In this document: one piece after another, positions 6,892 through 16,173 of the stretch
How positions within the stretch are numbered: position 1 is the first letter of the stretch
Layout: every line of letters begins with the position of its first letter
Assembly: GCA_003168265.1 (NCBI GenBank)
Contig: PMSV01000023.1
Span: forward strand, 124,001 to 188,000
Source: Chitinophagaceae bacterium
GTDB taxonomy: Bacteria > Bacteroidota > Bacteroidia > Chitinophagales > Chitinophagaceae
Reading direction: 5' to 3'
Length of the DNA stretch: 64,000 nt
Notes under the pieces: model-generated
Databases searched by the model: none
The model's input: only the letters and a program-made list of their open reading frames with translations
What the model was told of the DNA's origin: nothing
Program-made: the position numbers and the translations under genes

Positions 6892-8499
6892 ATGAGTATA
6901 ACCGTTTTGGGATACCTGATCTTCTTATCAGGCGGCACTTTACTTACCCGTACAATCAAACAGAATTTCGATAACGATATCTTCAATAAAAGCAACGAAT
7001 CATTTCCGCAGGAAGAAAGACTACTCACCAATGAATATTCTATTAATCTCCTAGCGCAATATAAACTTAAAGGAAAGATCAGAAAAAGTTGGATAAATGT
7101 TATCAATCCTTTTCGTGGTTTATTGGTAATGGGTTCGCCAGGAAGCGGAAAATCTTATTTTGTTATTCAGCATATCATCAAACAACATATCACAAAAGGG
7201 TTTTCCATGTTTGTATACGATTTTAAATACGACGATCTAACCAAAATAACATATAATCAATATTTGCTCAATCAAAAAAACTACCAGGTTCAGCCCAAAT
7301 TTTATTCAATCAATTTTGATAACCTGAATTATTCGCATCGATGCAATCCTTTGGATGTTGCCTCGATGCATGATTTGACGGATGCTGCTGAATCCGCACG
7401 CACAATCCTCCTCGGCCTAAATCCTGACTGGATAAAAAAGCGCGGTGATTTCTGGGTGGAGTCTCCTATCAATTTTGTAACAGCCGTAATTTGGTTTTTA
7501 TGCAATTATGAAAAGGGGAGATATTGCACGTTGCCTCATGTAATAGAGTTTGCTCAAACTGATTACAGCAAACTGTTTTCCATATTGCGTACTGAGCCGC
7601 TGGTAGAAGTATTGATCGCACCTTTTGTAACTGCTTTTGTAAATGATGCTAAACAACAATTGGAAGGCCAAATATCAAGTGCCACGGTGAGTTTGTCAAA
7701 GCTTGCTTCCCCCAACTTATATTATGTGTTATCCGGGAACGATTTTACTCTTGACATAAATAATCCTGACGAACCTAAAATTGTTTGCATTGGTAATAAT
7801 CCGCAGAAGACGCAGACGTATGGCGCGGTATTATCGCTTTACATTAATGCATTGACGAGATTAATGAATAGGAAAGGCATGATGAAAAGCAGTTTGATAT
7901 TTGATGAATTCCCCACAATATTTTTTAATGGGATGGATAATTTGATTGCAACAGCGCGTTCAAATAAAGTGGCGACAACAATGGCTGTTCAGGATGCCAG
8001 CCAGCTCAAATTGCATTATGGGAAAGAACAGGCGGATGTTATTTTAAATATTGTAGGCAATGTAATCACCGGGCAGGTTGGCGGTGAAACGGCAAAACAA
8101 CTGTCGGAAAGATTTGGAAAAATAATGCAGGATAGGGAAAGTGTCGCTGTCAATAGCCAGGATATTTCCGTCACGAAATCAAGACAGTTGGATATGGCGA
8201 TACCCCTTAGTAAAATAGCATCACTTTCTTCCGGTGAATTTGTCGGCATAGTCGCGGATAACCCTAATCAAAAAATTGAACTGAAAACTTTTTGTGCTGA
8301 GATCGTTAATGATCATCAGAAGTTAGAAAAAGAACAAAGTTTACTTAAAGAATTACCGGTCATTTCAGAAGTTAATAAGGAAACTGTCGTGCAAAATTAT
8401 TTGCGGATTAAAAAAGAAGTAAGGGGAATTGTTGATGATGAAATTGAGCGGATGATGAATACGCCTGATTTATCCACTTTGATTGTGAAAAAAGAGTAA
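6892..8499 (+). CDS. mobC: MobC/TraG-type conjugative coupling protein (VirD4-like ATPase), 5'-truncated
   Basis: The 535-residue frame has Walker A GSPGSGKS at about 81-88, Walker B-like LIFDEFPT, and strand motifs typical of Bacteroidota MobC/TraG coupling proteins (NDIFNK, FPQEERLL, NPFRGLLVMGSPG, FSMFVYDFKYDD). Such ATPases link relaxosome DNA to the type IV secretion channel. Homologous sequence continues 38 codons upstream without a start: from 6778 it reads KLRYRN, a transmembrane segment, then YMSITV. A TGA at 6775-6777 ends it. Intact members are about 650 residues, so the N-terminal membrane part is partly missing. No mobA, mobB or tra genes are adjacent. This is most likely a non-functional remnant of a mobilisable element. 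Confidence 0.85.
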   Translation: MSITVLGYLIFLSGGTLLTRTIKQNFDNDIFNKSNESFPQEERLLTNEYSINLLAQYKLKGKIRKSWINVINPFRGLLVMGSPGSGKSYFVIQHIIKQHITKGFSMFVYDFKYDDLTKITYNQYLLNQKNYQVQPKFYSINFDNLNYSHRCNPLDVASMHDLTDAAESARTILLGLNPDWIKKRGDFWVESPINFVTAVIWFLCNYEKGRYCTLPHVIEFAQTDYSKLFSILRTEPLVEVLIAPFVTAFVNDAKQQLEGQISSATVSLSKLASPNLYYVLSGNDFTLDINNPDEPKIVCIGNNPQKTQTYGAVLSLYINALTRLMNRKGMMKSSLIFDEFPTIFFNGMDNLIATARSNKVATTMAVQDASQLKLHYGKEQADVILNIVGNVITGQVGGETAKQLSERFGKIMQDRESVAVNSQDISVTKSRQLDMAIPLSKIASLSSGEFVGIVADNPNQKIELKTFCAEIVNDHQKLEKEQSLLKELPVISEVNKETVVQNYLRIKKEVRGIVDDEIERMMNTPDLSTLIVKKE

Positions 8500-8595
8500 T
8501 TATGAAAACGACTAATTAAACCTATATGGCTTGTAGCATTTGAAATTAATTATTTTTTTCTGTAGAGAAATTTTGGCATTATAATATTAATACCA

Positions 8596-10230
8596 TTAAT
8601 CATGTTTAGCCGTAGAATTCGCTCTGAGTCGTTTTGATACCAGCTTATTTTTTATTGTCTGAATTTTTTTAATGTCCTCTATTGTAAGGTTAAGGCTCCC
8701 CTCCAATATTATCTGGTCCTGAAGGATTAATACATCATCTATATTCTCTTTCTGTTCAAACCTTTTGCGGAATTCATCAAAGTCTGTCTGGCTTATCTTA
8801 TAATAAGGCAACGGTAGTTTTTTAAATTCAGAAGGAGTAAGTTCAAGCACGCCGCCGCCATAATACCGTCCTTCTATTTCGGCATAACAAAGGGTGAAAG
8901 AATTATAGAATGAGTATATGATGTCTTCAATGAAAAACTCCTTCAATGGCTCAATTTTATAAGCAGAATCCGTCACCAATACGTTAGCTTCATTTTTCAA
9001 AAGTTTTGGATAATAGTGGCATCGCTTGAAAAAAAATCCTTTCGGAGGTTCACCTATGTTTGGTACGGCAAACCAGTAATCTCTTTGGGAGCACTTGTAA
9101 CGTTTATTAATGGAATTTTTTTTGCCGAGTTGAAAGAATTGGTTCACGTAATTATCAAAATAGGACTCTCTCAGATTAGGAAAACATAGTAGTTTCGTGG
9201 CCCTTCCTTCACTTCTTATCTTGGAGAGGTCATCATTATCGAATACAATACTGCCATTGACAAACAAGCCCCTTTGTATAATCGGCTTGGTATAACTTTT
9301 AAGGTTATATTGTTTTTCGATAATCTCGTCAACGATGAAGTAATTATTCGCAGCCGTTACTATACCTGGTTTTGCGCTGCAATAAGAAGAAATTGATTTT
9401 ACATCTTTTTTTATGCGTTCGAGTAATTCAATTTCTTCACCGGTTAGAATGTGATGCATCCATTTCATCTGTGATGATACTAATGATTCATTTGGCGAAA
9501 GAGTATAAGATTCTCTGGCAAGCTGTGACTGGTCATTAATTTGACAATAAAATCGCCCTTTCTCTTTTGAGTTTTTATAGCAAATCAACAAAACAGTGTC
9601 CTGGCCAATTTGATTGAAAATTAACTCGTCGAAGGTGAAGGTCTCTATCCTATCGAATTGATTCACCAGATAATTCTTTATGTCCTTAGAAAACGTCATC
9701 TGGAACAATTCTGCTGGAAGAACAAAAGCCATGATGCCGTTTTCGTCGAGGAGCGAACAGCAAGAAACAACAAACGATGACCAAATGTTTTTTGCTATGG
9801 AAGGGTTCAAGTTTGCACGAATATGTATTTCCTGGCACAGTTTAATTTGAGTTTTACTGAGCAATGATTTTCTTATATAGGGCGGGTTCCCGAGTATGAA
9901 AGAGAATTTCTTTTTGCTTTTTCTTTGATACCGAAGGAAATCATCATGAACAAAAGAATAATTAGTGCGCCGATCAGCGTTGTGAAATGCATTGAGTTCC
10001 GCCTTATTTAATGCAGACTTATATTTCTCTACACACTCGAGCTGAATTTTTTTAATAGTTTCAGGTAATGATAGCTCATTAAACATTTTCAGAAAAATTC
10101 CATCACCGACGCTAGGCTCTAGAATTTTCAAAACGGTTCTATCTTGCAGATGAGGAGCTATATGTTGTACAATAAAACGCGCAAGAAACTCAGGCGTATA
10201 ATATTTTCCGATTTGCTTTTTTGTTTTCAT
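8596..10230 (-). CDS. N6-adenine DNA methyltransferase (Eco57I/TaqI-like class)
   Basis: The 544-residue protein begins with KKQIGKYYTPEFLARFIV, the YTP motif of type IIG/Eco57I-like methyltransferases. SAM-binding motif I is LEPSVGDGIF (38-47) and the catalytic motif IV is NPPY (115-118). The C-terminal half, from about residue 290, has a composition consistent with a target-recognition domain. No PD-ExK nuclease motif was noticed, so it looks like a methylase only. It is last in a four-gene operon and overlaps the HNH gene by 4 bp (ATGA). It could protect host DNA from the HNH nuclease, making a restriction-modification-like pair. That role is inferred. Confidence 0.85.
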   Translation of the reverse strand: MKTKKQIGKYYTPEFLARFIVQHIAPHLQDRTVLKILEPSVGDGIFLKMFNELSLPETIKKIQLECVEKYKSALNKAELNAFHNADRRTNYSFVHDDFLRYQRKSKKKFSFILGNPPYIRKSLLSKTQIKLCQEIHIRANLNPSIAKNIWSSFVVSCCSLLDENGIMAFVLPAELFQMTFSKDIKNYLVNQFDRIETFTFDELIFNQIGQDTVLLICYKNSKEKGRFYCQINDQSQLARESYTLSPNESLVSSQMKWMHHILTGEEIELLERIKKDVKSISSYCSAKPGIVTAANNYFIVDEIIEKQYNLKSYTKPIIQRGLFVNGSIVFDNDDLSKIRSEGRATKLLCFPNLRESYFDNYVNQFFQLGKKNSINKRYKCSQRDYWFAVPNIGEPPKGFFFKRCHYYPKLLKNEANVLVTDSAYKIEPLKEFFIEDIIYSFYNSFTLCYAEIEGRYYGGGVLELTPSEFKKLPLPYYKISQTDFDEFRKRFEQKENIDDVLILQDQIILEGSLNLTIEDIKKIQTIKNKLVSKRLRANSTAKHD

Positions 10231-10853
10231 GATTTCTTTATGTCTCCAGTAACATAAGGTCTAACCTTTCTTCTGACTTCATCTAAGCCTATCAAATTGT
10301 TTTTAACGCTGTCAATTTTGCTCAAGGTGGCATAGGCATCTTTCAAATCTGCATCAGCTAATTGACCGATCATTGCTTGTATTTCAGTAATCAGTTGACC
10401 GACTTTCTTTCGCATGGCAGTTTCTCTCCGTTCAAAAATGAGCTGTGCCCGGTTCAGGTATAACCGATGTATTAGATATTTTGAAGCAGTGAATAAGCCA
10501 ATGAGACTGTATTTATCATCGAATTCAAAAAGTGTGTTGTAGTCAACCTTACAGGGTTCAGGATAAGAAACTTTATCGAGGCTTGGTTCATCAGGCCAGT
10601 CATCGCTTTTAAACCTGTTGCAAATAGGGCAAGCATAGTATAAGTTAGCCAAGTCATTTATGAGCGCCGCAAATAATGACTTGGGCCTGAAATGATCAAT
10701 GTGATAATTAACAATACCACCAAACTGAGATTCGTGAATGGCGCAGTATACACACTGATAAAAACATTCTTCTGCAACAATCGGTTTCCAATCTGAATAG
10801 GTTCCCTTATCCGGTTGCTTTTCTGTGTTTTTTAAAATTAGATACCATTGCAT
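10227..10853 (-). CDS. HNH endonuclease (retron/PtuB-associated TIGR02646-like)
   Basis: The 208-residue protein has a Zn-ribbon-supported HNH core: Cys34-x2-Cys37, then HIDHFRPKS with His51, Asp53 and His54, then CPICNRFKSDDW with Cys75, Cys78, Asn79 and Lys82. The HIDHFRPK pattern and size resemble the HNH proteins found with retrons and ATPase defence modules such as Septu PtuB. It probably cleaves DNA or RNA. It overlaps the methylase by 4 bp and the receiver gene by 1 bp, so the three are translationally coupled. An exact family cannot be settled without profile search. Confidence 0.82.
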   Translation of the reverse strand: MQWYLILKNTEKQPDKGTYSDWKPIVAEECFYQCVYCAIHESQFGGIVNYHIDHFRPKSLFAALINDLANLYYACPICNRFKSDDWPDEPSLDKVSYPEPCKVDYNTLFEFDDKYSLIGLFTASKYLIHRLYLNRAQLIFERRETAMRKKVGQLITEIQAMIGQLADADLKDAYATLSKIDSVKNNLIGLDEVRRKVRPYVTGDIKKS

Positions 10854-11497
10854 TATCTATTCAGCTTTTCTTGCAGTGAATGTTTGATTTGTTCTAACGA
10901 GACAATTTGTTTTTCATATTCCTCTAACCAATTCTCTCTATCTTGCAATCCGCTCATCAAAGGCATTTGAAGTTTTATCTGAAGCGCTTTTAATTTTTCT
11001 TCATCGCCTGCATCCACATCACCTGCAGCAATCTTCCTTGTTAATATTTCAAATTCGGTAAGTTCTTTTTCATTCTGGTCTAAATATCGCTGGCCGGCAC
11101 GAATAATAATATCGACGTATTTCTCGTCAAAATTCTCCCTTGATATAATGTATTCAAACTCACTGAAACGGGCTTGCAATTCTTCATCATCAATATGTGC
11201 TGTAACCGTAAAAATCGGTATGTCTTTAAAGTGTTCTCTGATCTTTAATACAAGCTCATTGCCTCTATAACCAACCGGCCCAAGTTCACCTTCACTGTCG
11301 TTGTGCATACGCTCATCAAGTATTAAAACACAAATCTCCTGGTCAATGATCCACGGGTTATATTCTTCATAACTGGCAAATGGGAATATATCAATGACAT
11401 CAAGAGCAGACCCTCTTTTCTTGAGATACAACCGCATCTCAATTTTTAATGTTTCTCTTTGTTCCTTATTGTCATCGATAATTGCAATTTTTGCCAT
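10853..11497 (-). CDS. Receiver-domain (response regulator-like) protein without DNA-binding output
   Basis: The 214-residue protein has a REC fold over about residues 1-135: acidic pair Asp8/Asp9, phospho-acceptor candidate Asp61 in VLILDERM, and Thr98 in FTVTAH. The usual lysine after the fifth strand is not obvious (ISRENF). The tail from about 140 to 214 is charged and helical, ending in a coiled coil, with no HTH. It starts 4 bp after the upstream GHKL protein ends and overlaps the HNH start. It therefore probably relays a phosphorylation signal from the dual-GHKL protein to the nuclease or methylase, which would be an unusual effector link. That link is inference. Confidence 0.82.
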   Translation of the reverse strand: MAKIAIIDDNKEQRETLKIEMRLYLKKRGSALDVIDIFPFASYEEYNPWIIDQEICVLILDERMHNDSEGELGPVGYRGNELVLKIREHFKDIPIFTVTAHIDDEELQARFSEFEYIISRENFDEKYVDIIIRAGQRYLDQNEKELTEFEILTRKIAAGDVDAGDEEKLKALQIKLQMPLMSGLQDRENWLEEYEKQIVSLEQIKHSLQEKLNR

Positions 11498-11501
11498 GGG
11501 C

Positions 11502-13847
11502 TTATTCTTTAGGTAACCAAATTTTGAATCTAGCTCCTTTTAATTGCGGGTCTTGATCAACTACTATCTCACCTTTTAGGTCATCTACAATAGATTTTAC
11601 AATTGTCAAGCCTAAGCCTGTACCTGCACTTTTACTCCCTTGTGTGGGTACGGTCTTAGTTGAAAATAGAGGTTCGAATATCCGATTTTTAAACTCTTTT
11701 GCAATGCCAGGACCCGTATCAGAAACTGAAAAATAGAAACCCTTCGCATCACGTTTATCCTCTCGTTCAACTTGTATAAGGACTTTTCTTTCGCCTGGTT
11801 TTTGGGTACATGCGGTGAAAGAGTTTGTAAGAAGGTTGATGAGTATTGATTCAATATCCATCTGATAGGTCTTTGACGTAAAAAGCTCTCCCTTAATTTC
11901 AATTTTAATTGAACTTGCTTCAAAGGCAGGCTTAAGTTCTTTCACTACAGCCTCTACGGTTCTTTTTATATTAGTCAGACTTTTTCTTCTTTTTTCTCGT
12001 TGTATCCTTGTAAGTGCATATGCACCCCAGGCAGCAACCCTCTTAGAATGTTTAATGGCTTTATCCAATTCAGAAATCGCAGTATCTATATCTTCCTTTT
12101 TGGGTTTATCTATAAGCAACAATCGCACATTATTAGCAGCTTTCTTAAAAAGAGCAATTGAGCCTTCTGTTTCATGTCCAAAAACAGTTGATGAAATACC
12201 AATGGTTGCTAAGCCGTTAAGCACTCTATTCCAGTTAAGCAAGTCGTCAATAGTTTTACTTACTCTTTCTGTAATCGTATTTACCCTCTCGATGCTTTTT
12301 TCAATCGGCCTCGAAGCTCCAAGTTTATTAGAAACAGTACTACCAGAAGCGATTTCATCCCGTATGTTTGTCAGTTCTTCCACCACAGAAAACAAATCCA
12401 GTTTTATTTGCTCCGCTTCTTTGGTAGCAGCCGATTTTTTAGACTCTCTGGCATTTTGAGTTTGAGAATAAATATTGGCCCTATGTGATTCAAGCATGTT
12501 GATTGATCCTAAAGCTAGGTTTCTAAGGTCATAAAATGCGGGTGATTCTACTAAGCCTTCACGCGCCGCACTGTCTGAAAGAGCTATGTTATTATCGCGG
12601 CCAATAAATACAGCGCCGATCAATTGATTAGGGGTTACTGAATAACTTTCAGCACCTCTGCCAATGCCTGCAGGATCCTTAGATTTTCTTTCAGCAAGGC
12701 CTAACCAATCATAGCCGAATTGGGAACTAGGAAAACCATACGGTTTCACTGAAATATTATCTCTGTAAATTTTTATGCCGGCGTTATTATCTAGGAACTC
12801 TCTTAACTCTGAAAGTTTAAATTCCGTGCCCTGTACGGAGGCTCCTTCACGAAGAAAAAATAAGAGTTTTACTGATATTGGTCCACACCTAAGATCTTCT
12901 GAAATATTTTGAGGCACATCTTCCTTATATTCCTTTGACAACAATTGTTGCCAGGCAATACTTTCAGTCGTAGGTTTTTCATTGTGACGATCTTTGATAG
13001 TATATAAAATCGTAGGCCCTTCACCGTTATATAAGGCCTCAAGTTCGATCTCTGCAGTCTTGAAAAATTTAGAATTTATAGGAGCTGAAAAAGCAGGGGC
13101 GACGTCATTTTTTAAAATAATCTGAAAATCTTTTACTTCGTCGAAAGGTGGCGTAAGCGCTGACAGTTCATAATACAAATTTTCAATATTGTTTTTGGTC
13201 CATTCTTGGCGAAGTTTTGTAATACGGATTTCAGTACCTGTATCGCTGGCTTGCCCATTTTTTTGCGGGGTGATAATGGTTTTTGGATGCGTCAACTCAA
13301 CCTTAATATCAAATACATCTTTTCCTTCTGTATCAAAATCATCCCAATTTACTTTTAAACCGACTACCGGGTTGTCTTTCGATTTAGTTATTAGTTCCAG
13401 GTAAGCGCCTAGTCTGTCAGTTGAAATCCTACCTATACCTTTTTCTCCAGTTTTCCTTCGGCCTTCCTGACTTATTTTTGATTTTCTTTTATTCGAAAAT
13501 CCTATACGAAGCCAGTAGTTTATCAACTCGTCTTCCGTCATACCAAAACCATTGTCCGCGACGCGTATAAAATCACTGCCATCCTTGCTGTAAATTTCTA
13601 CTTCAACATTTTTTGCATCTGCATCATAGCTGTTTTTTACAAGCTCAAGCATTGCCGTGGTGTGATCCTTTATGCTATCTCGACCTAAATGAATCAGTGT
13701 TTTTGCATCAACATAAAACCGCTGAAAACTCTTGTCATATTTCGAAAGCTCATTCGATTTTTTTAAGATCAATTGAAAATCGATCGGTTCGGTCTCGGTT
13801 AAAGACTTTATCTCGGCCAAGAGTTTTTCCTGTTGTTGGGCTGACAT
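11502..13847 (-). CDS. Dual-GHKL protein: Hsp90/MORC-like ATPase plus histidine kinase-like module
   Basis: This 781-residue protein has no signal peptide or TM segment. The N-terminal half carries a GHKL ATPase: ELVKNSYDAD (68-77, catalytic Glu68 and Asn72), DNGFGM (98-103) and TGEKGIGR (133-140), followed by an Hsp90/MutL-like transducer region. After a coiled coil (about 460-530), a HisKA-like helix has FGHETEG with His558, then a second ATP-binding module (NLLTNSFTA, DTGPGIA, GTGLGLTIVKSIV) up to the C-terminus. A sensor kinase with an Hsp90-like ATPase as input domain fits an intracellular sensor. It heads the four-gene operon and likely phosphorylates the receiver protein. What it senses is unknown. 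Confidence 0.85.
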   Translation of the reverse strand: MSAQQQEKLLAEIKSLTETEPIDFQLILKKSNELSKYDKSFQRFYVDAKTLIHLGRDSIKDHTTAMLELVKNSYDADAKNVEVEIYSKDGSDFIRVADNGFGMTEDELINYWLRIGFSNKRKSKISQEGRRKTGEKGIGRISTDRLGAYLELITKSKDNPVVGLKVNWDDFDTEGKDVFDIKVELTHPKTIITPQKNGQASDTGTEIRITKLRQEWTKNNIENLYYELSALTPPFDEVKDFQIILKNDVAPAFSAPINSKFFKTAEIELEALYNGEGPTILYTIKDRHNEKPTTESIAWQQLLSKEYKEDVPQNISEDLRCGPISVKLLFFLREGASVQGTEFKLSELREFLDNNAGIKIYRDNISVKPYGFPSSQFGYDWLGLAERKSKDPAGIGRGAESYSVTPNQLIGAVFIGRDNNIALSDSAAREGLVESPAFYDLRNLALGSINMLESHRANIYSQTQNARESKKSAATKEAEQIKLDLFSVVEELTNIRDEIASGSTVSNKLGASRPIEKSIERVNTITERVSKTIDDLLNWNRVLNGLATIGISSTVFGHETEGSIALFKKAANNVRLLLIDKPKKEDIDTAISELDKAIKHSKRVAAWGAYALTRIQREKRRKSLTNIKRTVEAVVKELKPAFEASSIKIEIKGELFTSKTYQMDIESILINLLTNSFTACTQKPGERKVLIQVEREDKRDAKGFYFSVSDTGPGIAKEFKNRIFEPLFSTKTVPTQGSKSAGTGLGLTIVKSIVDDLKGEIVVDQDPQLKGARFKIWLPKE

Positions 13848-14228
13848 ATTTTGTTATAAACTTGTAACTGCTTAATTAGTCGATTTGCAGGCAGTACCCC
13901 TTGTATTATTAGAATGAAACAAATTAGATTGTTTGGTTTCAACATGAAATTACTGAGAATAACCTAATAAATTTGGTTTTCATTCCTAAAACCTGCTAAT
14001 TCACAAGCTAAATAAATTTTAAAAAGAAACAAATAAAATTCCAACCTTTTACAACGTCATTTTTGTCCGTCGAAACAAAAACTCTTGAGAATGAAACCTG
14101 CAAAAATATACCACTATTATCTCTTTAAATCCTTTATACTTCCACTTCGATGCTGGTAAGGCGCTGTAATAATAAATAGGAACCGAACTTGGAGCAATAA
14201 AGATTTCGATGAAAATAATTTCGATTTT
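13848..14228. other. Intergenic region upstream of the dual-GHKL operon
   Basis: This AT-rich stretch of 381 bp separates the integrase 3' end from the start of the dual-GHKL gene and must hold that operon's promoter. AGAATGAAAC occurs twice (near 13911 and 14089). No coding frame, RNA gene or clear terminator was recognised. Confidence 0.4.
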
Positions 14229-15458
14229 TTATCTTTCTTTCGCAAATTTTAATTTCAAATTTCGCATATCGTCACTTATTTTCTTATCCAGGATCTTTGC
14301 ATAATGCTGAGTTGTTTTGAGATTCTTATGTCCTAGCATTTTTGAAACAGTTTCGATCGGCACTCCATTATTCAAAGTAATTGTAGTTGCAAAAGTGTGT
14401 CTGGCTATATGAAAAGTTAAATTCTTATTTATGCTGCATCCGTCCATAATTTCTTTGAGGTAAGAATTCATTTTTTGATTAGTTAATACGGGAAGAACTT
14501 TATTTTCGTTGACACATTGAGGATGCAATTCGTATTTCGAAATAATTTGTATAGACATAGGAAGTAACGGTATTCTCGAGGAAGAATCAGTCTTTTGCCG
14601 GGAAGTAAAAATCCATTTTTCTCCGTCAACACCAGTGCTGATTTCAGAGCGCTTTAATTTTTTTACGTCTGCGTAAGCAAGCCCTGTGTAACAACAAAAT
14701 AGGAAAATATCCCTCACCTGTTCCAGTCTTTCACAATGAAACTCTTTTTTGGAGATACTTTGAATTTCTTCTTCCGACAACGCAGTTCTCTCAACTTCCC
14801 TTTTCGCCATGCTGAATCCAAGGAATGGATCACGTAAAAGCCACCCGTTTCTTACACATTTGTTCGTAATCTTTTTCAGATTCCCGATATATTTCATTGT
14901 GGAGTTGTGATTGCATTTCCGGATACTCTTTAACCAGAATTCGTATTCTGTACAAAATTCGAAGTCTAGTTTCTTAATATCAATGTCTGACTGTTTGTAC
15001 TTCCATTGTAAAAATGCCTTTGTATGCTTTAGGGTGGTTGCGTATCTTGTAAGTGTGGCTCGGGCGTAATCTTGGTCGATGAGGGCTTTAATTTGCTCAT
15101 TATGCTTTTCGAAGATTTCCAATAATAATTGGGGTTTAGTTCTTATGCCAAACCATTTGTCTTTGAAAGATGCCAGATTTAAGGGCTTTTCTTCTAAAAT
15201 CAATTCCTTTTGGAACTGGTATGCCTTATGCTTTAAGATGTCCAAATAGGAATTAACGCTTTTCGCCTCGTCTGAATTACCTTTCATCATGCCGACTTCC
15301 GCCGACCAATTTGCGGATTGTATGACCCTTCGCGTACTTACCTCAAAACGACCATCCAGTAGGGTTACGCGCAAATAAATCGTCAATAATTTGTCGTTCT
15401 TTGTTATGTTCTTTTTGCCCCAAAAAAGGACACTAAATTTTGTTTCCATGTGAATCAC
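14229..15458 (-). CDS. Tyrosine recombinase/integrase of the Bacteroidota CTnDOT type
   Basis: The 409-residue protein has an N-terminal arm-binding domain (TKFSVLFWGKK onward), a SAM-like core-binding domain at about 110-215 and a C-terminal catalytic domain. Catalytic residues visible are His350-x2-Arg353 (HIARH), His377 (LGHKN) and nucleophile Tyr386 (QHYAK). The first catalytic Arg region reads CYTGLAYADV without Arg, as in IntDOT-like enzymes. It lies 240 bp from the 3' end of tRNA-Ser on the same strand, the usual geometry for a tRNA-targeted element. It probably integrates and excises the island. GAATCACCG sites at its start may be its arm-type sites or an operator. Confidence 0.93.
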   Translation of the reverse strand: MIHMETKFSVLFWGKKNITKNDKLLTIYLRVTLLDGRFEVSTRRVIQSANWSAEVGMMKGNSDEAKSVNSYLDILKHKAYQFQKELILEEKPLNLASFKDKWFGIRTKPQLLLEIFEKHNEQIKALIDQDYARATLTRYATTLKHTKAFLQWKYKQSDIDIKKLDFEFCTEYEFWLKSIRKCNHNSTMKYIGNLKKITNKCVRNGWLLRDPFLGFSMAKREVERTALSEEEIQSISKKEFHCERLEQVRDIFLFCCYTGLAYADVKKLKRSEISTGVDGEKWIFTSRQKTDSSSRIPLLPMSIQIISKYELHPQCVNENKVLPVLTNQKMNSYLKEIMDGCSINKNLTFHIARHTFATTITLNNGVPIETVSKMLGHKNLKTTQHYAKILDKKISDDMRNLKLKFAKER

Positions 15459-15588
15459 CGTTTAAAAGTTTAAAAATAAGTTTTAAAGACCCTCAAGGCA
15501 AGATGTCCATCTGCTGTACCCCTTGCCAGTAAAGGGTTTCGTGATAATTCGGTGATTCAAGATTTCATTTAGGTCGAATCACCGAATT
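15452..15588. repeat. GAATCACCG repeats forming a 13-bp inverted repeat, candidate att/arm sites
   Basis: AATTCGGTGATTC (15546-15558) and GAATCACCGAATT (15576-15588) form a perfect inverted repeat with a 17-bp spacer. A third GAATCACCG lies at 15452-15460 over the integrase start codon. Lying between the integrase and the tRNA-Ser 3' end, they may bind the integrase, an excisionase or a repressor of int. Confidence 0.55.
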
Positions 15589-15640
15589 AGACACCGGCGA
15601 TCCGTGTTTTCTTAATGCTTTTTGGTGTGGGCCAAAAATA

Positions 15641-15672
15641 AAAAAGCCCGTAAGTAGTTGATTTTACGGTCT
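15641..15672 (-). terminator. Probable rho-independent terminator of tRNA-Ser
   Basis: On the minus strand the hairpin CCGTAA/TTACGG (stem positions 15664-15669 and 15648-15653) is followed by a T-run (A-run 15641-15645 on plus). It lies about 30 bp after the tRNA 3' end. Confidence 0.55.
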
Positions 15673-15699
15673 TTTATTGATAAATAGGTGTCGAACCAG

Positions 15700-15790
15700 C
15701 GGAGAGGGAGGGATTCGAACCCTCGGTACAAGTTTAAGCTCGTACAACGGTTTAGCAAACCGGCCCTTTCGGCCACTCAGGCACCTCTCC
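15700..15790 (-). tRNA. tRNA-Ser (anticodon GCT)
   Basis: Acceptor arms GGAGAGG (15784-15790 complement) and CCTCTCC (15701-15707 complement) pair, with discriminator G at 15700. Anticodon GCT reads from 15754-15756. The D-arm, a long class II variable arm, and a T-arm with GGTTCGAATCC are all present. No CCA is encoded. It is the probable attachment site of the integrase-bearing island to its left. Confidence 0.95.
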
Positions 15791-16130
15791 TCCAACGAAG
15801 GGCGACAAAAATAGTCATTAATTTATTTCGTTCCTAATTCCTAAACGCCAGAATTTTTCCTATAGTCTCAGCCCGTCAGCGTTCAAAAATTTCGTCGACC
15901 TATATCCTGGGCCAAACCCACTTCACCACGTTCGCCTCTTTACGCGCGCTTCGCTCTACTCGCAAATCTCGACCACCTCATCCCTCTACAGCACCCGCCA
16001 GCCACATCTGAAAGCCAATCCCCGAAATGCTCCCACCCGCCTCACCCCACGCATCCAACGCCCGCATCACTCCACTCGCTTCGCGCCACCCCCCCACGCA
16101 TCACTACTCTCCCTATCCCTACAAATCAAA
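15791..16130. other. C-rich intergenic stretch between tRNA-Ser and dnaA
   Basis: About 340 bp with very high C over G on the plus strand, including runs such as CCACCCCCCCACGC. No coding frame, RNA or repeat was identified. It contrasts with the AT-rich island side of the tRNA. Confidence 0.4.
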
Positions 16131-16156
16131 AACCCACTCCTTTCGAAGCGGGTTCT
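16126..16156 (-). terminator. dnaA: Terminator after dnaA
   Basis: Minus-strand hairpin AACCCGCTTC...GAGTGGGTT (one or two mismatches) followed by TTTTT lies 20-45 bp beyond the dnaA stop codon. This is a typical intrinsic terminator. Confidence 0.6.
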
Positions 16157-16173
16157 AATATCTTTGGTAAGTC

